This document shows positions 45,050-54,745 of a DNA stretch of 64,000 nt, one piece after another. Position numbers and translations under genes: made by a program. The notes under the pieces are model-generated. The model had not been told where the DNA came from. It did no database searches and saw only the letters and a list, made by a program, of their open reading frames with translations. Source of the DNA: Rothia similimucilaginosa. GTDB lineage: Bacteria; Actinomycetota; Actinomycetes; Actinomycetales; Micrococcaceae. Where the stretch lies: assembly GCF_029850875.1 (NCBI RefSeq), contig NZ_JAOVAM010000009.1, positions 33,337 through 97,336 on the forward strand. Direction: 5' to 3'. Every line of letters begins with the position of its first letter. Positions within the stretch are counted from its first letter, which is position 1.

Positions 45050-45745
45050 ATGACCTGGATGAACGGCCTGCGCGCCACTTTTGACCTTGAAACCACCGGT
45101 GTGGACGTTACCACCGCCCGCATCGTGACTGCTTCCCTGATTCTGCTGGATCCTCAGGGTAATGTGGTGCGCCGTGGCGAGTGGCTGGCTGACCCCGGCG
45201 TTGAGATTCCTGCCGGTGCCGCCGCCGTGCACGGTATTACGACCGAGTACGCACGTGAGCACGGTCGTCCCGCCCGCGAGGTCGTGTGGGAGCTTGCCGG
45301 CGCGATTGGTGCGCTAAACCTTGACGGCGTGCCGATTATTGCGTTCAATGCCGCCTACGATTTTTCGGTGCTGCACCACGAGATGCTGCGCCACAATATT
45401 GCCAACGGTGAGCTGCCGCCGGGTGTGGTGCTCGACCCGTACGTTCTGCATAAGCACGTGATTCCGCGTAAGCGCGGCAAGCGCACACTGGAGGTTCTCG
45501 CCGCCGAGTACGGTGTCTCCCTGGAGAATTCGCACACGTCCGCTGATGACGCCCTGGCAGCGGAGCGTCTGCTGGTGAAGCTCACCGAGCAGTTCCCCGA
45601 GGTCCTCAACGTGGATGCGCGCCAGCTTCATGAGCAGCAGGTTCAGTGGGCGGCGGAGCAGGCGGCAAGCTTCCAGGCGTGGTTGCGTACGCAACCGGGT
45701 AAGGAATCTGAGGTCATTGACGGCCGCTGGCCGGTGCGTCGCTAA
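45050..45745 (+). CDS. DEDDh 3'-5' exonuclease (DnaQ-like)
   Basis: 231 residues. Exo I motif FDLETTGVD (about residue 11), Exo II FNAAYDFSVLHHEM and Exo III HTSADDALAAERLL give the four acidic residues and the His of the DEDDh family. Similar proteins are annotated as DNA polymerase III epsilon-like or RNase T-like. It is too short for a full replicative proofreader and has no PHP domain. It diverges from adnA and may share its promoter region. No ribosome site precedes the ATG, and a TAGTCT at 45038 may make the mRNA nearly leaderless. Confidence 0.88.
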   Translation: MTWMNGLRATFDLETTGVDVTTARIVTASLILLDPQGNVVRRGEWLADPGVEIPAGAAAVHGITTEYAREHGRPAREVVWELAGAIGALNLDGVPIIAFNAAYDFSVLHHEMLRHNIANGELPPGVVLDPYVLHKHVIPRKRGKRTLEVLAAEYGVSLENSHTSADDALAAERLLVKLTEQFPEVLNVDARQLHEQQVQWAAEQAASFQAWLRTQPGKESEVIDGRWPVRR

Positions 45746-45831
45746 ACTCACCTCGGCTACCCAACTATCTCGCCTTTGCTGACAGGCTGACGCTATCGTC
45801 GGCTGGCCATCTCCCCTATGCTAAAAAGAGT

Positions 45832-47244
45832 ATGCACAACGCATTGACAGAAATTAGCCCGGGAGCGCCCTCAATGGACCATCACCGCAACCCTTCACAC
45901 GAACCCTACCCGGATACAAACACGCGTAGTATCTATCTGGGCTCTACCCGCCTGGCGCATGAGCATTTGGTGGCGCAGTCTCAGGTGGTGCTCCGCCTGG
46001 GTCGCATCCTGATGAAGTCGGGTGCGAGCGCCTACCGTATTAAGGCGTCGATGGCGCGTTTGGCGAAGGCTGTGGGGTTGAAGGAGCATCACGCGCAGGT
46101 GACCTTCACTGAGATTTCGACATCTTCGTACACGGACGGTAATTTCCGTACTGAGGTGGCTGAGCAACGCACGATGGGCATTAACGCTCATAAGCTTGAC
46201 CAGTTGGGTAAGTTCATTTCTGAGCTTCCTGAAAAGATCACCCCTGCGGAGGCAAACGCTGAGCTGGACCGTATCGATTCGGCAAAGCCGCTATACACCC
46301 GTTGGATGCTGGCGTTGGCGTCGGCTGTGGCCTGTGCCGGGTTCGCCTTCTTGAACCGTGGCGGTCTGGTGGAGTGCTCGGTTGTGTTCTTGGCGGCGGG
46401 TGCTGGCCAGTATTTGCGTTCGACTCTGCTCAAGCGCGGGGTGAGCCATATGGCCACGTGGATGGCTTGTGGTTTCTTGGCGGCGAGTCTGTACATTGCG
46501 ATTGTTAATGTGCTGGTTGCGGCAAGTTGGATTAGTCCGAACCATATGATTGGTTTTATCTCGTCGGTGCTGTTCTTGGTGCCGGGTTTCCCCATGGTGA
46601 CGGGTATGCTCGACATTTCTCGTATGGACTTTTTGGCGGGTATTTCACGTCTGACGTATGTGGGTTTGTTGCTGATTAGTGCGTCGTTTGCGGTGTGGGT
46701 TTTGGGGTCGCTATTCCATTTGCCGCTGGATGCTCCGGCACCTCTTAATCTGCATCCTACCCTGTATTTGGTGTTGCAGGTGCTTTCCTCGGGTGTTGCG
46801 GCGGCTGGCTTTGCGATGCTTTTTGCCGCCTCTCCGGTGGCGTGCCTGTGGGGTGGTGTAATTGCTGCGGTGGCGAACCCCGCCCGTATTTACATGGTGG
46901 AGGCGGGTATGCCCGCACATATGGCGGCGACGATTGCCGTGTTTGGTGTGGGTATTTTGGCAGAGATTGTGGCGCCGCTGCATCATCGTAAGTACACACG
47001 TATTTCGCTGTCGGTTCCGGCGGTGGTGACGATGGTTCCGGGTGTTTCGTTCTATCGTTCCATGTCGCATTTTGCCAGCGGTGACATGTATTCGGCGACG
47101 ACCGGTTTTGTGCAGTCTATGCTGATTTTCATGGCGTTGGGTATGGGCTTGGCGTTTGTGCGTCTGCTCTTTGATAAGAACTGGTTGTTTGATCAGGACA
47201 CTCAGGTGCTGCACCGTCTGGATACTGACCGGCATATGCGTTAG
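45832..47244 (+). CDS. ThrE-family threonine/serine exporter
   Basis: 470 residues. The N-terminal half holds the ThrE domain (VVLRLGRILMKSGASAYRIKASMARLA, about 54-80). About ten membrane helices follow, with LVPGFPMVTGMLDISRMD and VTMVPGVSFYRSMSHFASGD, the duplicated helix-bundle signature. Corynebacterial ThrE exports L-threonine and L-serine using the proton gradient. A second possible ATG 14 codons in has a GGGAG nearby and could be the true start. It does not look linked to hemL. Confidence 0.88.
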   Translation: MHNALTEISPGAPSMDHHRNPSHEPYPDTNTRSIYLGSTRLAHEHLVAQSQVVLRLGRILMKSGASAYRIKASMARLAKAVGLKEHHAQVTFTEISTSSYTDGNFRTEVAEQRTMGINAHKLDQLGKFISELPEKITPAEANAELDRIDSAKPLYTRWMLALASAVACAGFAFLNRGGLVECSVVFLAAGAGQYLRSTLLKRGVSHMATWMACGFLAASLYIAIVNVLVAASWISPNHMIGFISSVLFLVPGFPMVTGMLDISRMDFLAGISRLTYVGLLLISASFAVWVLGSLFHLPLDAPAPLNLHPTLYLVLQVLSSGVAAAGFAMLFAASPVACLWGGVIAAVANPARIYMVEAGMPAHMAATIAVFGVGILAEIVAPLHHRKYTRISLSVPAVVTMVPGVSFYRSMSHFASGDMYSATTGFVQSMLIFMALGMGLAFVRLLFDKNWLFDQDTQVLHRLDTDRHMR

Positions 47245-47457
47245 TTTCTGAGTTTCTTCACCTATCTGTTACCTAATCTGCCGGTTGTGTTTTATCGTCA
47301 CCTTTCGGTACGTTCAGGTGCTTGTCACCTGCGGTTCATCTGTAGCGCCTATGATGGTTAGGTACGGGACGTTAGTAGCGTACAGGCTCTGTCGCCCGGT
47401 GTGTATCGTCCCCTGTAATTCTTTAGTTCGCCGTCCCTGTTGAAAGGCACCGATACG

Positions 47458-48807
47458 ATGACTTCTTCCTCTACCCACCCGCTACACCACGAAGCCAGCG
47501 AGAAGCTGTTTGAGCGTTCTCGCGCGGTAATTCCTGGCGGTGTAAATTCCCCGGTGCGTGCTTTCAATTCTGTGGGCGGCACCCCTGCGTTTGCGGCAAA
47601 GGCTAAGGGCGCCTACCTGTACGATGCGGACGGCAACGAGTACGTTGACCTGGTCTGCTCGTGGGGTCCGTCGATTCTGGGGCACGCGCATCCGCAGGTG
47701 GTTGAGGCGGTTCAGCAGGCGGCTGAGCGCGGCCTCTCCTTTGGCGCAGCAAGCGCGCCGGAGGCTGAGCTGGCTGAACTGGTGGTCAACCGTATTAACG
47801 CGGCAATTCCCGGTGCGATTGATCAGGTGCGTATGGTGTCCACCGGTACTGAGGCAACCATGACTGCGATTCGTCTGGCGCGTGGTGTGACCGGTCGCGA
47901 CAAGGTTATTAAGTTCGCGGGCTGCTACCACGGTCACGTGGATGCGCTGCTTTCCGAGGCTGGTTCGGGTGTGGCTACCCTGGCGCTGCCGGGGTCTGCT
48001 GGCGTAACTGCCGCAACCGCCGCGGAGACCATCGTTCTGCCCTACAACAACCTGGACGCTGTGCGTGAGGCGTTCGCGAACCATGAGGGTCAGATTGCCG
48101 CAATTATTACTGAGGCGGCGCCCTGCAACATGGGTGTGGTGACCCCCGAGCCCGGTTTCAACCGTGGCCTGCACGAGATTGCTCACGCGAACGGTGCGCT
48201 CGTCATTTTTGATGAGGTGCTGACCGGTTTCCGTGTCTCTTCAGCTGGTTACTGGGGTTACGCGGCTCCCGAGGATGGCGGCTGGGTTCCCGATATTTTC
48301 ACGTTCGGCAAGGTCATTGGTGGCGGTATGCCCATCGCGGCGCTGGCCGGTAAGCGTGAGGTCATGGAGCACCTGGCGCCGGTCGGCCCCGTCTACCAGG
48401 CTGGTACCCTCTCCGGTAACCCGCTGTCGGTTGCGGCGGGTATTACGACCCTGACCCTGGCTGATGCCGCCGTTTACGCGCACCTGGATTCGCGTAGCGC
48501 TCAGCTGCAGCAGGCTCTGACCGAGGCGTTCAACGCCACCGGTGTGGACCACTCCATCCAGAGCGCCGGTAACCTCTTCTCGGTGGCGTTTGGTACCTCC
48601 GAGGCGGGCGTGCACAACTACGCCGATATCAAGGCCTCGGCAACCAGCCGCTACAACGCGTTCTTCCACTCCATGCTCGAATCCGGAGTGTACCTGCCGC
48701 CGAGCGCATTCGAGGCATGGTTCGTTTCTGCCGCCCACAATGATGAGGCGATGGAACGTATCATCTCGGCTCTTCCGACTGCCGCCGCCGCTGCCGCATC
48801 CGCGTAA
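47458..48807 (+). CDS. hemL: Glutamate-1-semialdehyde 2,1-aminomutase
   Basis: 449 residues from the ATG at 47458; GAAAGG lies about 10 bases upstream, whereas an earlier TTG has no clear ribosome site. Family signatures: [31 protein letters not shown] and the PLP lysine in [19 protein letters not shown] enzyme, it converts glutamate semialdehyde from HemA to 5-aminolevulinate, the second step of the C5 route. It sits at one edge of the haem block, on the other strand from hemB. A TATGAT about 100 bases upstream is a likely -10 element. Confidence 0.96.
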   Translation: MTSSSTHPLHHEASEKLFERSRAVIPGGVNSPVRAFNSVGGTPAFAAKAKGAYLYDADGNEYVDLVCSWGPSILGHAHPQVVEAVQQAAERGLSFGAASAPEAELAELVVNRINAAIPGAIDQVRMVSTGTEATMTAIRLARGVTGRDKVIKFAGCYHGHVDALLSEAGSGVATLALPGSAGVTAATAAETIVLPYNNLDAVREAFANHEGQIAAIITEAAPCNMGVVTPEPGFNRGLHEIAHANGALVIFDEVLTGFRVSSAGYWGYAAPEDGGWVPDIFTFGKVIGGGMPIAALAGKREVMEHLAPVGPVYQAGTLSGNPLSVAAGITTLTLADAAVYAHLDSRSAQLQQALTEAFNATGVDHSIQSAGNLFSVAFGTSEAGVHNYADIKASATSRYNAFFHSMLESGVYLPPSAFEAWFVSAAHNDEAMERIISALPTAAAAAASA

Positions 48808-48839
48808 GGGTTTGCGAGAAGTAAGGAGGTGAGCCGCTC

Positions 48840-50021
48840 ATGGATCTGAGCGCCTTGGGACTGCCCATGGAGCAGCTACGCGATGTGTGGCTGATCGCCT
48901 TCATGGTGTACTTGGGCTTGTGCCTGCTGGTAGATATCGCCTACCCGGTGCCCATCAAGAAGGAGAAGGCAGCCGACCTGTACCTTGAGGTGTCCGGTTT
49001 GCCCGTTGATGAGGCGCGCCGCGCCACTGCGGAACGTACCGCGATGGGTGCGCCGCTGAGCTTCTCCCGTAAGGGTAGCGCCACGAAGAAGGCGAAGAAG
49101 AAGCTGGATTCTATTAAGGGCGCTGGCGTGTTTAGCGGCTGGTTCCACGTGGTCATGTACCTGTGGGGCTGGATTGTGGCGGTCTCTATCTTCACCCTGT
49201 ACTGGGATATCGTGTACGACGGCATTCTGTTGCCGGCGCTGATTCTGCCGTTCCTCATGGTGTACCTGGGGGCGCGCTGGGGTCGCCGCGGCTGGCGCGA
49301 AGCACGCGGTTACAGCAAGGACGACCGTGTGCTGGGCATGCCGCGCATCTACTCGGCGACGCTGGGTAAGCTGAGTGCACCGTTCCGTGTGCGCGGCACT
49401 GTGCCGGGTGTGGAGCCGATTCGTAACGATCGCACCGCCTACTGGGTGCTCAACGGTATTGCGTTCCTGCTCGCCTCTGTCTTCTTGATGTCCTTGGCGG
49501 GCTGGAGCATCGACGAGGATTTGGAAGCGATCTATATCGGTCACGCCTCCTGGTTCTTGGCGGCGGCGTACATTCCGCTGATCCTCGTGCTGCTGATGTA
49601 CAACCGCGATTACGTGGTGTACAACCCGGATTCGTTCCAGGCTGGGCGGCTGTTCCTTCCGGCGAAGTCCCGCCCCTACTCTGAGGTTCGCGCGTTCCGT
49701 GTGTACCCGAAGAACCCGGACGCCATCAAGCTGAATCCGAAGGACGCGAGCCAGTGGAGGCTGGAGATTCTGCTTCCCAGCGGCCGCAAGCACGACTATG
49801 CGCTCAATGATCACCAAATTGATTGTTTGGTGGCGCAGATTGCGTTCAAGATTGAGCAGGAACGCTGGGCGCAGCTGGATTCACCGGCGGACCGTGAAAT
49901 GTTAGCGAAGTACTTCGTGGACGGCCGCGTCATCTGTACGACCATGGGTTACAAGCCTGCCGGTAAGCATGCAGAAGAGGCGGCACGCCGCGCATCCTTC
50001 CAGAAGGCGCAATACAAATAA
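48840..50021 (+). CDS. Membrane protein of unknown function next to hemL
   Basis: 393 residues. A near-perfect ribosome site (AAGGAGGTG) precedes the ATG. About five membrane helices: 16-34, 103-122, 126-145, 203-222 and 237-254. A basic loop (RKGSATKKAKKK) follows the first helix. The C-terminal 130 residues (YVVYNPDSFQAGRLFLPAKSRPYSEVRAF) look like a bacterial PH-like domain, but this is a weak judgement. It is 32 bases after hemL and should be co-transcribed. No haem-binding motif is evident. Confidence 0.85.
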   Translation: MDLSALGLPMEQLRDVWLIAFMVYLGLCLLVDIAYPVPIKKEKAADLYLEVSGLPVDEARRATAERTAMGAPLSFSRKGSATKKAKKKLDSIKGAGVFSGWFHVVMYLWGWIVAVSIFTLYWDIVYDGILLPALILPFLMVYLGARWGRRGWREARGYSKDDRVLGMPRIYSATLGKLSAPFRVRGTVPGVEPIRNDRTAYWVLNGIAFLLASVFLMSLAGWSIDEDLEAIYIGHASWFLAAAYIPLILVLLMYNRDYVVYNPDSFQAGRLFLPAKSRPYSEVRAFRVYPKNPDAIKLNPKDASQWRLEILLPSGRKHDYALNDHQIDCLVAQIAFKIEQERWAQLDSPADREMLAKYFVDGRVICTTMGYKPAGKHAEEAARRASFQKAQYK

Positions 50022-50053
50022 GCGGGCTACTCTTCACCGCTCTAATACCGCTC

Positions 50054-50089
50054 AGAAGCCACATACTGTTTGTACAGCATGTGGCTTCT
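50054..50089. terminator. Bidirectional hairpin between the hemL-linked gene and hemB
   Basis: AGAAGCCACAT pairs with ATGTGGCTTCT, with CTGT/ACAG inside, in the 90-base gap between convergent genes. There are no long T-runs on either side. Confidence 0.75.
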
Positions 50090-50111
50090 CTGCATTAAAT
50101 GAGGGAGGGGT

Positions 50112-51113
50112 TTAGGCGTCCAGCTCGCGCAGCCAGCGTGCCGCCTCCGTACCGTAGTAGGTCAAGATGACATCCGCACCGGCACGGTGAATCGAACGCA
50201 GCGACTCCAGCACCACAGCCTTACGGTCAATCCAGCCGTTCGCAGCGGCTGCCTCAATCATCGCGTACTCACCCGACACCTGATACGCCGCCACCGGCAC
50301 CGGCGAAAACTCCGCCACCTCACGCACAATATCCAGGTAGCTACCGGCAGGCTTCACCATCACCATATCCGCGCCCTCCTCCAGGTCAGCGCGCACCTCC
50401 AGCAGCGACTCGCGGCGGTTCGCCGGATCCTGCTGATAGGTCTTACGGTCACCCGTGAAGCTGGACTCCACCGCATCACGGAACGGACCAAAGAACGCCG
50501 AAGCGTACTTCGCCGAATACGCCAGAATCGACACATCCTCAAAGCCAGCCTCGTCCAGGGCGGTGCGCATCGCCGCAATCTGGCCGTCCATCATGCCTGA
50601 CGGGGACACCGTATGCGTACCCGCACGAGCCTGCGAAACCGCCATCTTGCAGTACAGCTCCACTGTCTGATCGTTATCCACCACGGGCGTGCCGTGGCCG
50701 TTATCAACCAGCACGCCGCAGTGGCCGTGGCTCGTGAACTCATCCAGGCAGGTATCAGCCATAACCACCAGGTCATCGCCGAACTCCTCCCGGCACACCG
50801 CAATCGCACGGTTCAGGATGCCCTGCGGATCCCAGGCGGTCGAACCGACCTCGTCCTTATCCTCATCGCGGGGAATGCCGAACAGGTCAATGCAGCGGAT
50901 GCCTGCCTCATACGCCTCACGCACGGCGGGGATGATGCTCTCCAGGGTGTGCTGGTACTGACCGGGCATGGAACGAATCGGCTGCGGCTCGTCGATGCCG
51001 TCGCGAACGAAGAACACCTGAATCAGCTGCGCGGGGCGCAGGGTGGTCTCAGCGACGAGGGAGCGCATGGCTGCGGTAGTGCGCAGGCGGCGCGGGCGGC
51101 GGGTGAGGTTCAT
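50112..51113 (-). CDS. hemB: Porphobilinogen synthase (5-aminolevulinate dehydratase)
   Basis: 333 residues. The two Schiff-base lysines are in ILAYSAKYASAFFG and MVMVKPAGSYLD. The metal-site segment is MADTCLDEFTSHGHCGV, with two of three classical zinc cysteines; one position is Asp, a mixed pattern common in actinobacteria. It condenses two 5-aminolevulinates into porphobilinogen. It is last in the minus-strand haem block. AGGAGAG precedes the ATG. Confidence 0.97.
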   Translation of the reverse strand: MNLTRRPRRLRTTAAMRSLVAETTLRPAQLIQVFFVRDGIDEPQPIRSMPGQYQHTLESIIPAVREAYEAGIRCIDLFGIPRDEDKDEVGSTAWDPQGILNRAIAVCREEFGDDLVVMADTCLDEFTSHGHCGVLVDNGHGTPVVDNDQTVELYCKMAVSQARAGTHTVSPSGMMDGQIAAMRTALDEAGFEDVSILAYSAKYASAFFGPFRDAVESSFTGDRKTYQQDPANRRESLLEVRADLEEGADMVMVKPAGSYLDIVREVAEFSPVPVAAYQVSGEYAMIEAAAANGWIDRKAVVLESLRSIHRAGADVILTYYGTEAARWLRELDA

Positions 51114-51169
51114 GATCTCTCCTGAAAAGTTCTTTCGAAATAATGTGAAGTCTTAGCTGAAGGATGCGC

Positions 51170-52042
51170 CTAAATCAGGGCTACGGCGGCGCGCGCCAAA
51201 TCCTGCGGTAAGGGCGAATCGGCCTGCACATGGCGCAAGTTCAGAGCGCGGCATGCGGAGGCGGTACTCGCCCCAATCGCCACCACCGGCGGCACGGATT
51301 CGGGCGCTAGTCCGGATGGGCCGTCCAGCAGGGCGTGCAGGCGGGAGGGGGCGGTCACCACCAGCACATCCGGCGCGGGGGTATCCGGGTCTGGTGTGTC
51401 TACGGCATTCCCCTGTATGAGCACGCGGGCGGCGGAAAGGCTCAGCTCTCCGGGTGCCACCTGCTCGGCGGGCACCATGTCGTAGAGCACGCAGCGGCGG
51501 CTGTCCCAGCCCAGGTTCTTGAGGCCCTCGCGCAGGGTCGGGCGGGCGTTGAAGCCTTCCAGAACCAGCACGGCGGCATAAGCTGCAGGCTGTTCAAACT
51601 CCGCGAGCATACCGGCGGCGCTCTGCACCTGCGGCTGAAAATCTGTGCCCAGCCCCAGCTGGGTGTGCACAGCGCGGGCGGTTGCCGCGCCCACGCAGGC
51701 GATGCGCACTCCCCCACTCGCGCAGGCGCGGGCGAACTTATCGCCCCACAGCTCGGTGCAGGCGCGGACCGTGTTGGCACTCGTGAAGCTCACCCACGCG
51801 TACTGGCCGGAGGCGAGCGCCTCCAACACGGCTGCGTGTTCTTCGCCCGGCTCGACGGTGCGTGCCTGCTGCAGCGGGGCAAAGAGTACCCGGGGCTCCC
51901 CCAACCCGTTCTGTGCGCGCTCCTCGGCGAGGGCGCGTGCGAAGGCGGCGCCCTGCGCGGCGGAGCGGGTCAACAGAACCGTGCACGGGGCTTCAGCAGG
52001 CGGGGTGTCGCCTTGCCAGGATTCAGAACGCGAAGCAGACAT
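51170..52042 (-). CDS. hemD: Uroporphyrinogen-III synthase
   Basis: 290 residues. The family is poorly conserved. The typical features present are a two-domain open-sheet fold, VSFTSANTVRACTELWG in the middle, and VVTAPSRLHALLDG and VPPVVAIGASTASACR towards the C-terminus. It closes hydroxymethylbilane to uroporphyrinogen III. It starts 5 bases after the hemC stop, so the two are co-translated. Position between hemC and hemB makes the identification firm. Confidence 0.92.
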   Translation of the reverse strand: MSASRSESWQGDTPPAEAPCTVLLTRSAAQGAAFARALAEERAQNGLGEPRVLFAPLQQARTVEPGEEHAAVLEALASGQYAWVSFTSANTVRACTELWGDKFARACASGGVRIACVGAATARAVHTQLGLGTDFQPQVQSAAGMLAEFEQPAAYAAVLVLEGFNARPTLREGLKNLGWDSRRCVLYDMVPAEQVAPGELSLSAARVLIQGNAVDTPDPDTPAPDVLVVTAPSRLHALLDGPSGLAPESVPPVVAIGASTASACRALNLRHVQADSPLPQDLARAAVALI

Positions 52043-52047
52043 GGCGT

Positions 52048-53181
52048 CTACTTCGCCTCCAGCCCGGCCAGGGCAGCGGCACCCATCTGCAGCAGGTCTT
52101 CTGCCACGCGCACGCCCAGACGTTCGGCGCCGGGCACATCCAGCTCAGCAGTTGCCGAGGTGTGACGCAGCATGTCGGTACCGTCCGGGGAGGCCACCAC
52201 AACGTTGAGCACCAGGTCGCCCTCAACCACCTGCGCGTAGGCACCGATGGGGGCGGCGCAGCCGGCTTCGAGGCGGCGCAGCAGGGCACGCTCGGCGCTG
52301 ACGGCGAGGCGGGTTTCGTAGTGGTTTGCGGCAAGCAGGGCATGGCCCAGGGCACGCACCGGGCGCGCCACCTCGGCGTCGGCCAGCGCGGCAGGGTCCG
52401 GGTTTTCGAACTCGCTTTCGCGCACTTCCAGGGCGAGCGCACCCTGACCGGGGGCGGGCAGCATGCGGGTGGGGTCCAGGTACTCGGTGATGAGATCTTC
52501 CTTGCCCAGGCGCTTCAGGCCGGAGACGGCAAGCACCACGGCGTCGCAGTCGCCGCTGCGTTCGGTGCCTACCCCGTGGTCGGCTCGTTCGGAGGTTTCA
52601 GCATTCTGGCGGAGTACGACCTGCTTGCCGGCGTGCTCTTCAAGGCCCTTCACGCGGCCGATGCGGGTGCCCACGTTACCGCGAATGTCCACGATTTCAA
52701 GGTCGTGTCGCAGCACACGTAGCTGGGCGGCACGGCGGGGTGAGCCGGTGCCCACGCGGGAGCCGGTGGGCAGGGTGTCGAGGGTCAGACCATCGCGTGC
52801 TACGAGGGCGTCGCGGGGGTCTTCTCGTTTGAGGGTTGCGGCGATGACCAGGCCGGGGCAGGGTGCGGAGGGCAGGTCTTTGAGGGAGTGTACTGCCATG
52901 TCCACGCGGTTTTCTTCGGAGGCGTTCTCGCCGTCGAGCAGACGCTGGCGCAGTGCCGCCGCGAATACGCCGGTGCCGCCGAGGGTTGCCAGGGGTCCGG
53001 TGAGTACGTCACCTTCAGTCTTGACGGTGCGCAGGGTGAAGTCCACGACCTCGGCATCTGCGGCGCTGTGGTGTGCCTGGTGTTCGGTGTAGAGGGAGGT
53101 AACGGTTTCAGCAGCAATACGGCTTTGGGTTAGGGCGAGAGCAGACCCGCGGGTGCCCAAGATGTACTCGTGATGGCTCAT
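52048..53181 (-). CDS. hemC: Porphobilinogen deaminase (hydroxymethylbilane synthase)
   Basis: 377 residues from the ATG at 53179-53181; AAGGAGAG lies just upstream and the product begins with ILGTRGSALALTQ, as in all family members. A longer frame upstream overlaps cpfC and is rejected. The cofactor cysteine lies in LRRLEAGCAAPIGAY. It polymerises four porphobilinogens. C-terminal length is normal. Gap to cpfC is 109 bases. Confidence 0.96.
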   Translation of the reverse strand: MSHHEYILGTRGSALALTQSRIAAETVTSLYTEHQAHHSAADAEVVDFTLRTVKTEGDVLTGPLATLGGTGVFAAALRQRLLDGENASEENRVDMAVHSLKDLPSAPCPGLVIAATLKREDPRDALVARDGLTLDTLPTGSRVGTGSPRRAAQLRVLRHDLEIVDIRGNVGTRIGRVKGLEEHAGKQVVLRQNAETSERADHGVGTERSGDCDAVVLAVSGLKRLGKEDLITEYLDPTRMLPAPGQGALALEVRESEFENPDPAALADAEVARPVRALGHALLAANHYETRLAVSAERALLRRLEAGCAAPIGAYAQVVEGDLVLNVVVASPDGTDMLRHTSATAELDVPGAERLGVRVAEDLLQMGAAALAGLEAK

Positions 53182-53290
53182 ATCTCTCCTTATCGGTGAT
53201 GTGTGTGATAGCCCGTAGGCACATGCGCTCCGACCCGCCCGCGCACCCTCTTCAGGGGCGTTGGGGCGAGCCGGAGCTACAGGGGTGGTG

Positions 53291-54745
53291 TTAGTGGGAG
53301 CAGCATCCGCCGGAGCCGCAGCCACCGGAGCGGCTGGCCGGTGCGTTCTCAGAAGTGCTGGGTGCAGTAGCGCTGTTATCAGCACCGGCTGCATACTCAG
53401 CAATGACTGGCTTCGGCTCACCGCGATCGGGCTTGCAGCAATCAGGTTCGCACTCGTCGAACCAGCCGTACTGACCGCTCGCGCTCGGGGCACAGACGCT
53501 CTCACGTTCGGGGCGTAGGTCGGCTGAAACGCCGTTCTCCACGCGCTCCTCAATCAGGCGGCGCAGCGACTCCACGTACGCCGGGTGCGTGCCGGGGGTG
53601 GGGGTGCGCACGGCGACCACGCCCAGGCGCTGGCAGGTGTCCAGCGCCTCGGTGTCCAAATCCCACTTGACTTCCATGTGGTCGGAGACGAATCCGAGGG
53701 GCACCAGCACGACGCCTTCCACGGGGGCTTCGCCGTCCTCCGCCGGGTTGGCGGGGGTGGGCAGCGCCTCCAGGGCGTCGTTGACGTCCGGCTCGAGCCA
53801 CGGCATGGACGGCGGGCCGGAACGAGACTGGTACACCAGCTCCCACTCGACGTTCTGCAGAAGCTGGGGAGCCTCATCACGCACGAGCGATAGCACGGCA
53901 CGAGCGACCTGCAGGTGCTTCTCTACGTAGGCGGAGCCGCCCTCATAGTTCACACCGCGCGGGCCTGCCTCATTCGCCGCGGAGGTCGGCACCGAGTGAG
54001 TGCAGAACATGATGCGCAGGCGCGGGTTCAGCGAACCGCTATCGCGTGCAGCAAGCTGCTCACGCACCGTGGCGAGCCCGTCCTTCAGCCCGTCAGCAAA
54101 AGCGCGGGAGAATCCGGGCACGTCAAAGAACTGACGGATCTTACCCACGTGCACGTGCCCTTCCAGACCGAGCTGCTCAATCGCCACACCGTAGTCTTCA
54201 CGGTACTGGCGGCAGCTCGAGTAGCCGGGGTAGGCGCTGGTCGCCAGCACGAGCACGTTACGGTGACCGTTCTCGTAGGCTTCGGCGAGCACGTCCTTCA
54301 CGTAGGGCTTCCAGTTGCGGTTCGCCCAGGTGATTGGGATGTGCGGGCCGCGCTCGGCGAGTGCCTGCTGCAGTGCGGCGAGCAGGGCACGGTTCTGCTC
54401 GTTAATGGGCGAGACGCCGCCGTTGGCGCGGTAGTGGGTGGCGACCTCTTCGAGGCGCTCATCTGGGATGCCGCGGCCAGCGGTTACGTTGCGTAGGAAC
54501 GGGATGACGTCCTCCTGCCCCTCGGGTCCGCCGAAGGAGGAGAGAATCACCAGGTCGTAGGGGCGTGCCTCTTCAGCACGTTCACGGGTGATACTGCGTT
54601 CGCTTCGGTAATCACCGAGGGTCTGCTCATTGAGTGCAGCGGGGCCGTTGGAGGCGGTGTTCGCCGGGTCGGTGTGGTTGGGTACCACGTCGTCCGGCAA
54701 GAGCGTGCCGTTGAGGGTTACGCCGCCGTTTGGCTGATGGCTCAC
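53291..54745 (-). CDS. cpfC: Coproporphyrin III ferrochelatase with Cys-rich tail
   Basis: 484 residues, longer than the usual 310-350. An added N-terminal stretch (1-60) is polar. The core starts YDLVILSSFGGPEG and has the catalytic His in CTHSVP. Cys178 (PGYSSCRQYRE) and Cys418, 432, 436 and 437 are placed like the [2Fe-2S] ligands known in mycobacterial ferrochelatase, though spacing differs. A second tail, GGCGSGGCCSH, adds Cys476, 481 and 482. It inserts iron into coproporphyrin III, giving coprohaem for ChdC. The GTG start overlaps the chdC stop by 4 bases, suggesting coupling. Confidence 0.93.
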   Translation of the reverse strand: MSHQPNGGVTLNGTLLPDDVVPNHTDPANTASNGPAALNEQTLGDYRSERSITRERAEEARPYDLVILSSFGGPEGQEDVIPFLRNVTAGRGIPDERLEEVATHYRANGGVSPINEQNRALLAALQQALAERGPHIPITWANRNWKPYVKDVLAEAYENGHRNVLVLATSAYPGYSSCRQYREDYGVAIEQLGLEGHVHVGKIRQFFDVPGFSRAFADGLKDGLATVREQLAARDSGSLNPRLRIMFCTHSVPTSAANEAGPRGVNYEGGSAYVEKHLQVARAVLSLVRDEAPQLLQNVEWELVYQSRSGPPSMPWLEPDVNDALEALPTPANPAEDGEAPVEGVVLVPLGFVSDHMEVKWDLDTEALDTCQRLGVVAVRTPTPGTHPAYVESLRRLIEERVENGVSADLRPERESVCAPSASGQYGWFDECEPDCCKPDRGEPKPVIAEYAAGADNSATAPSTSENAPASRSGGCGSGGCCSH

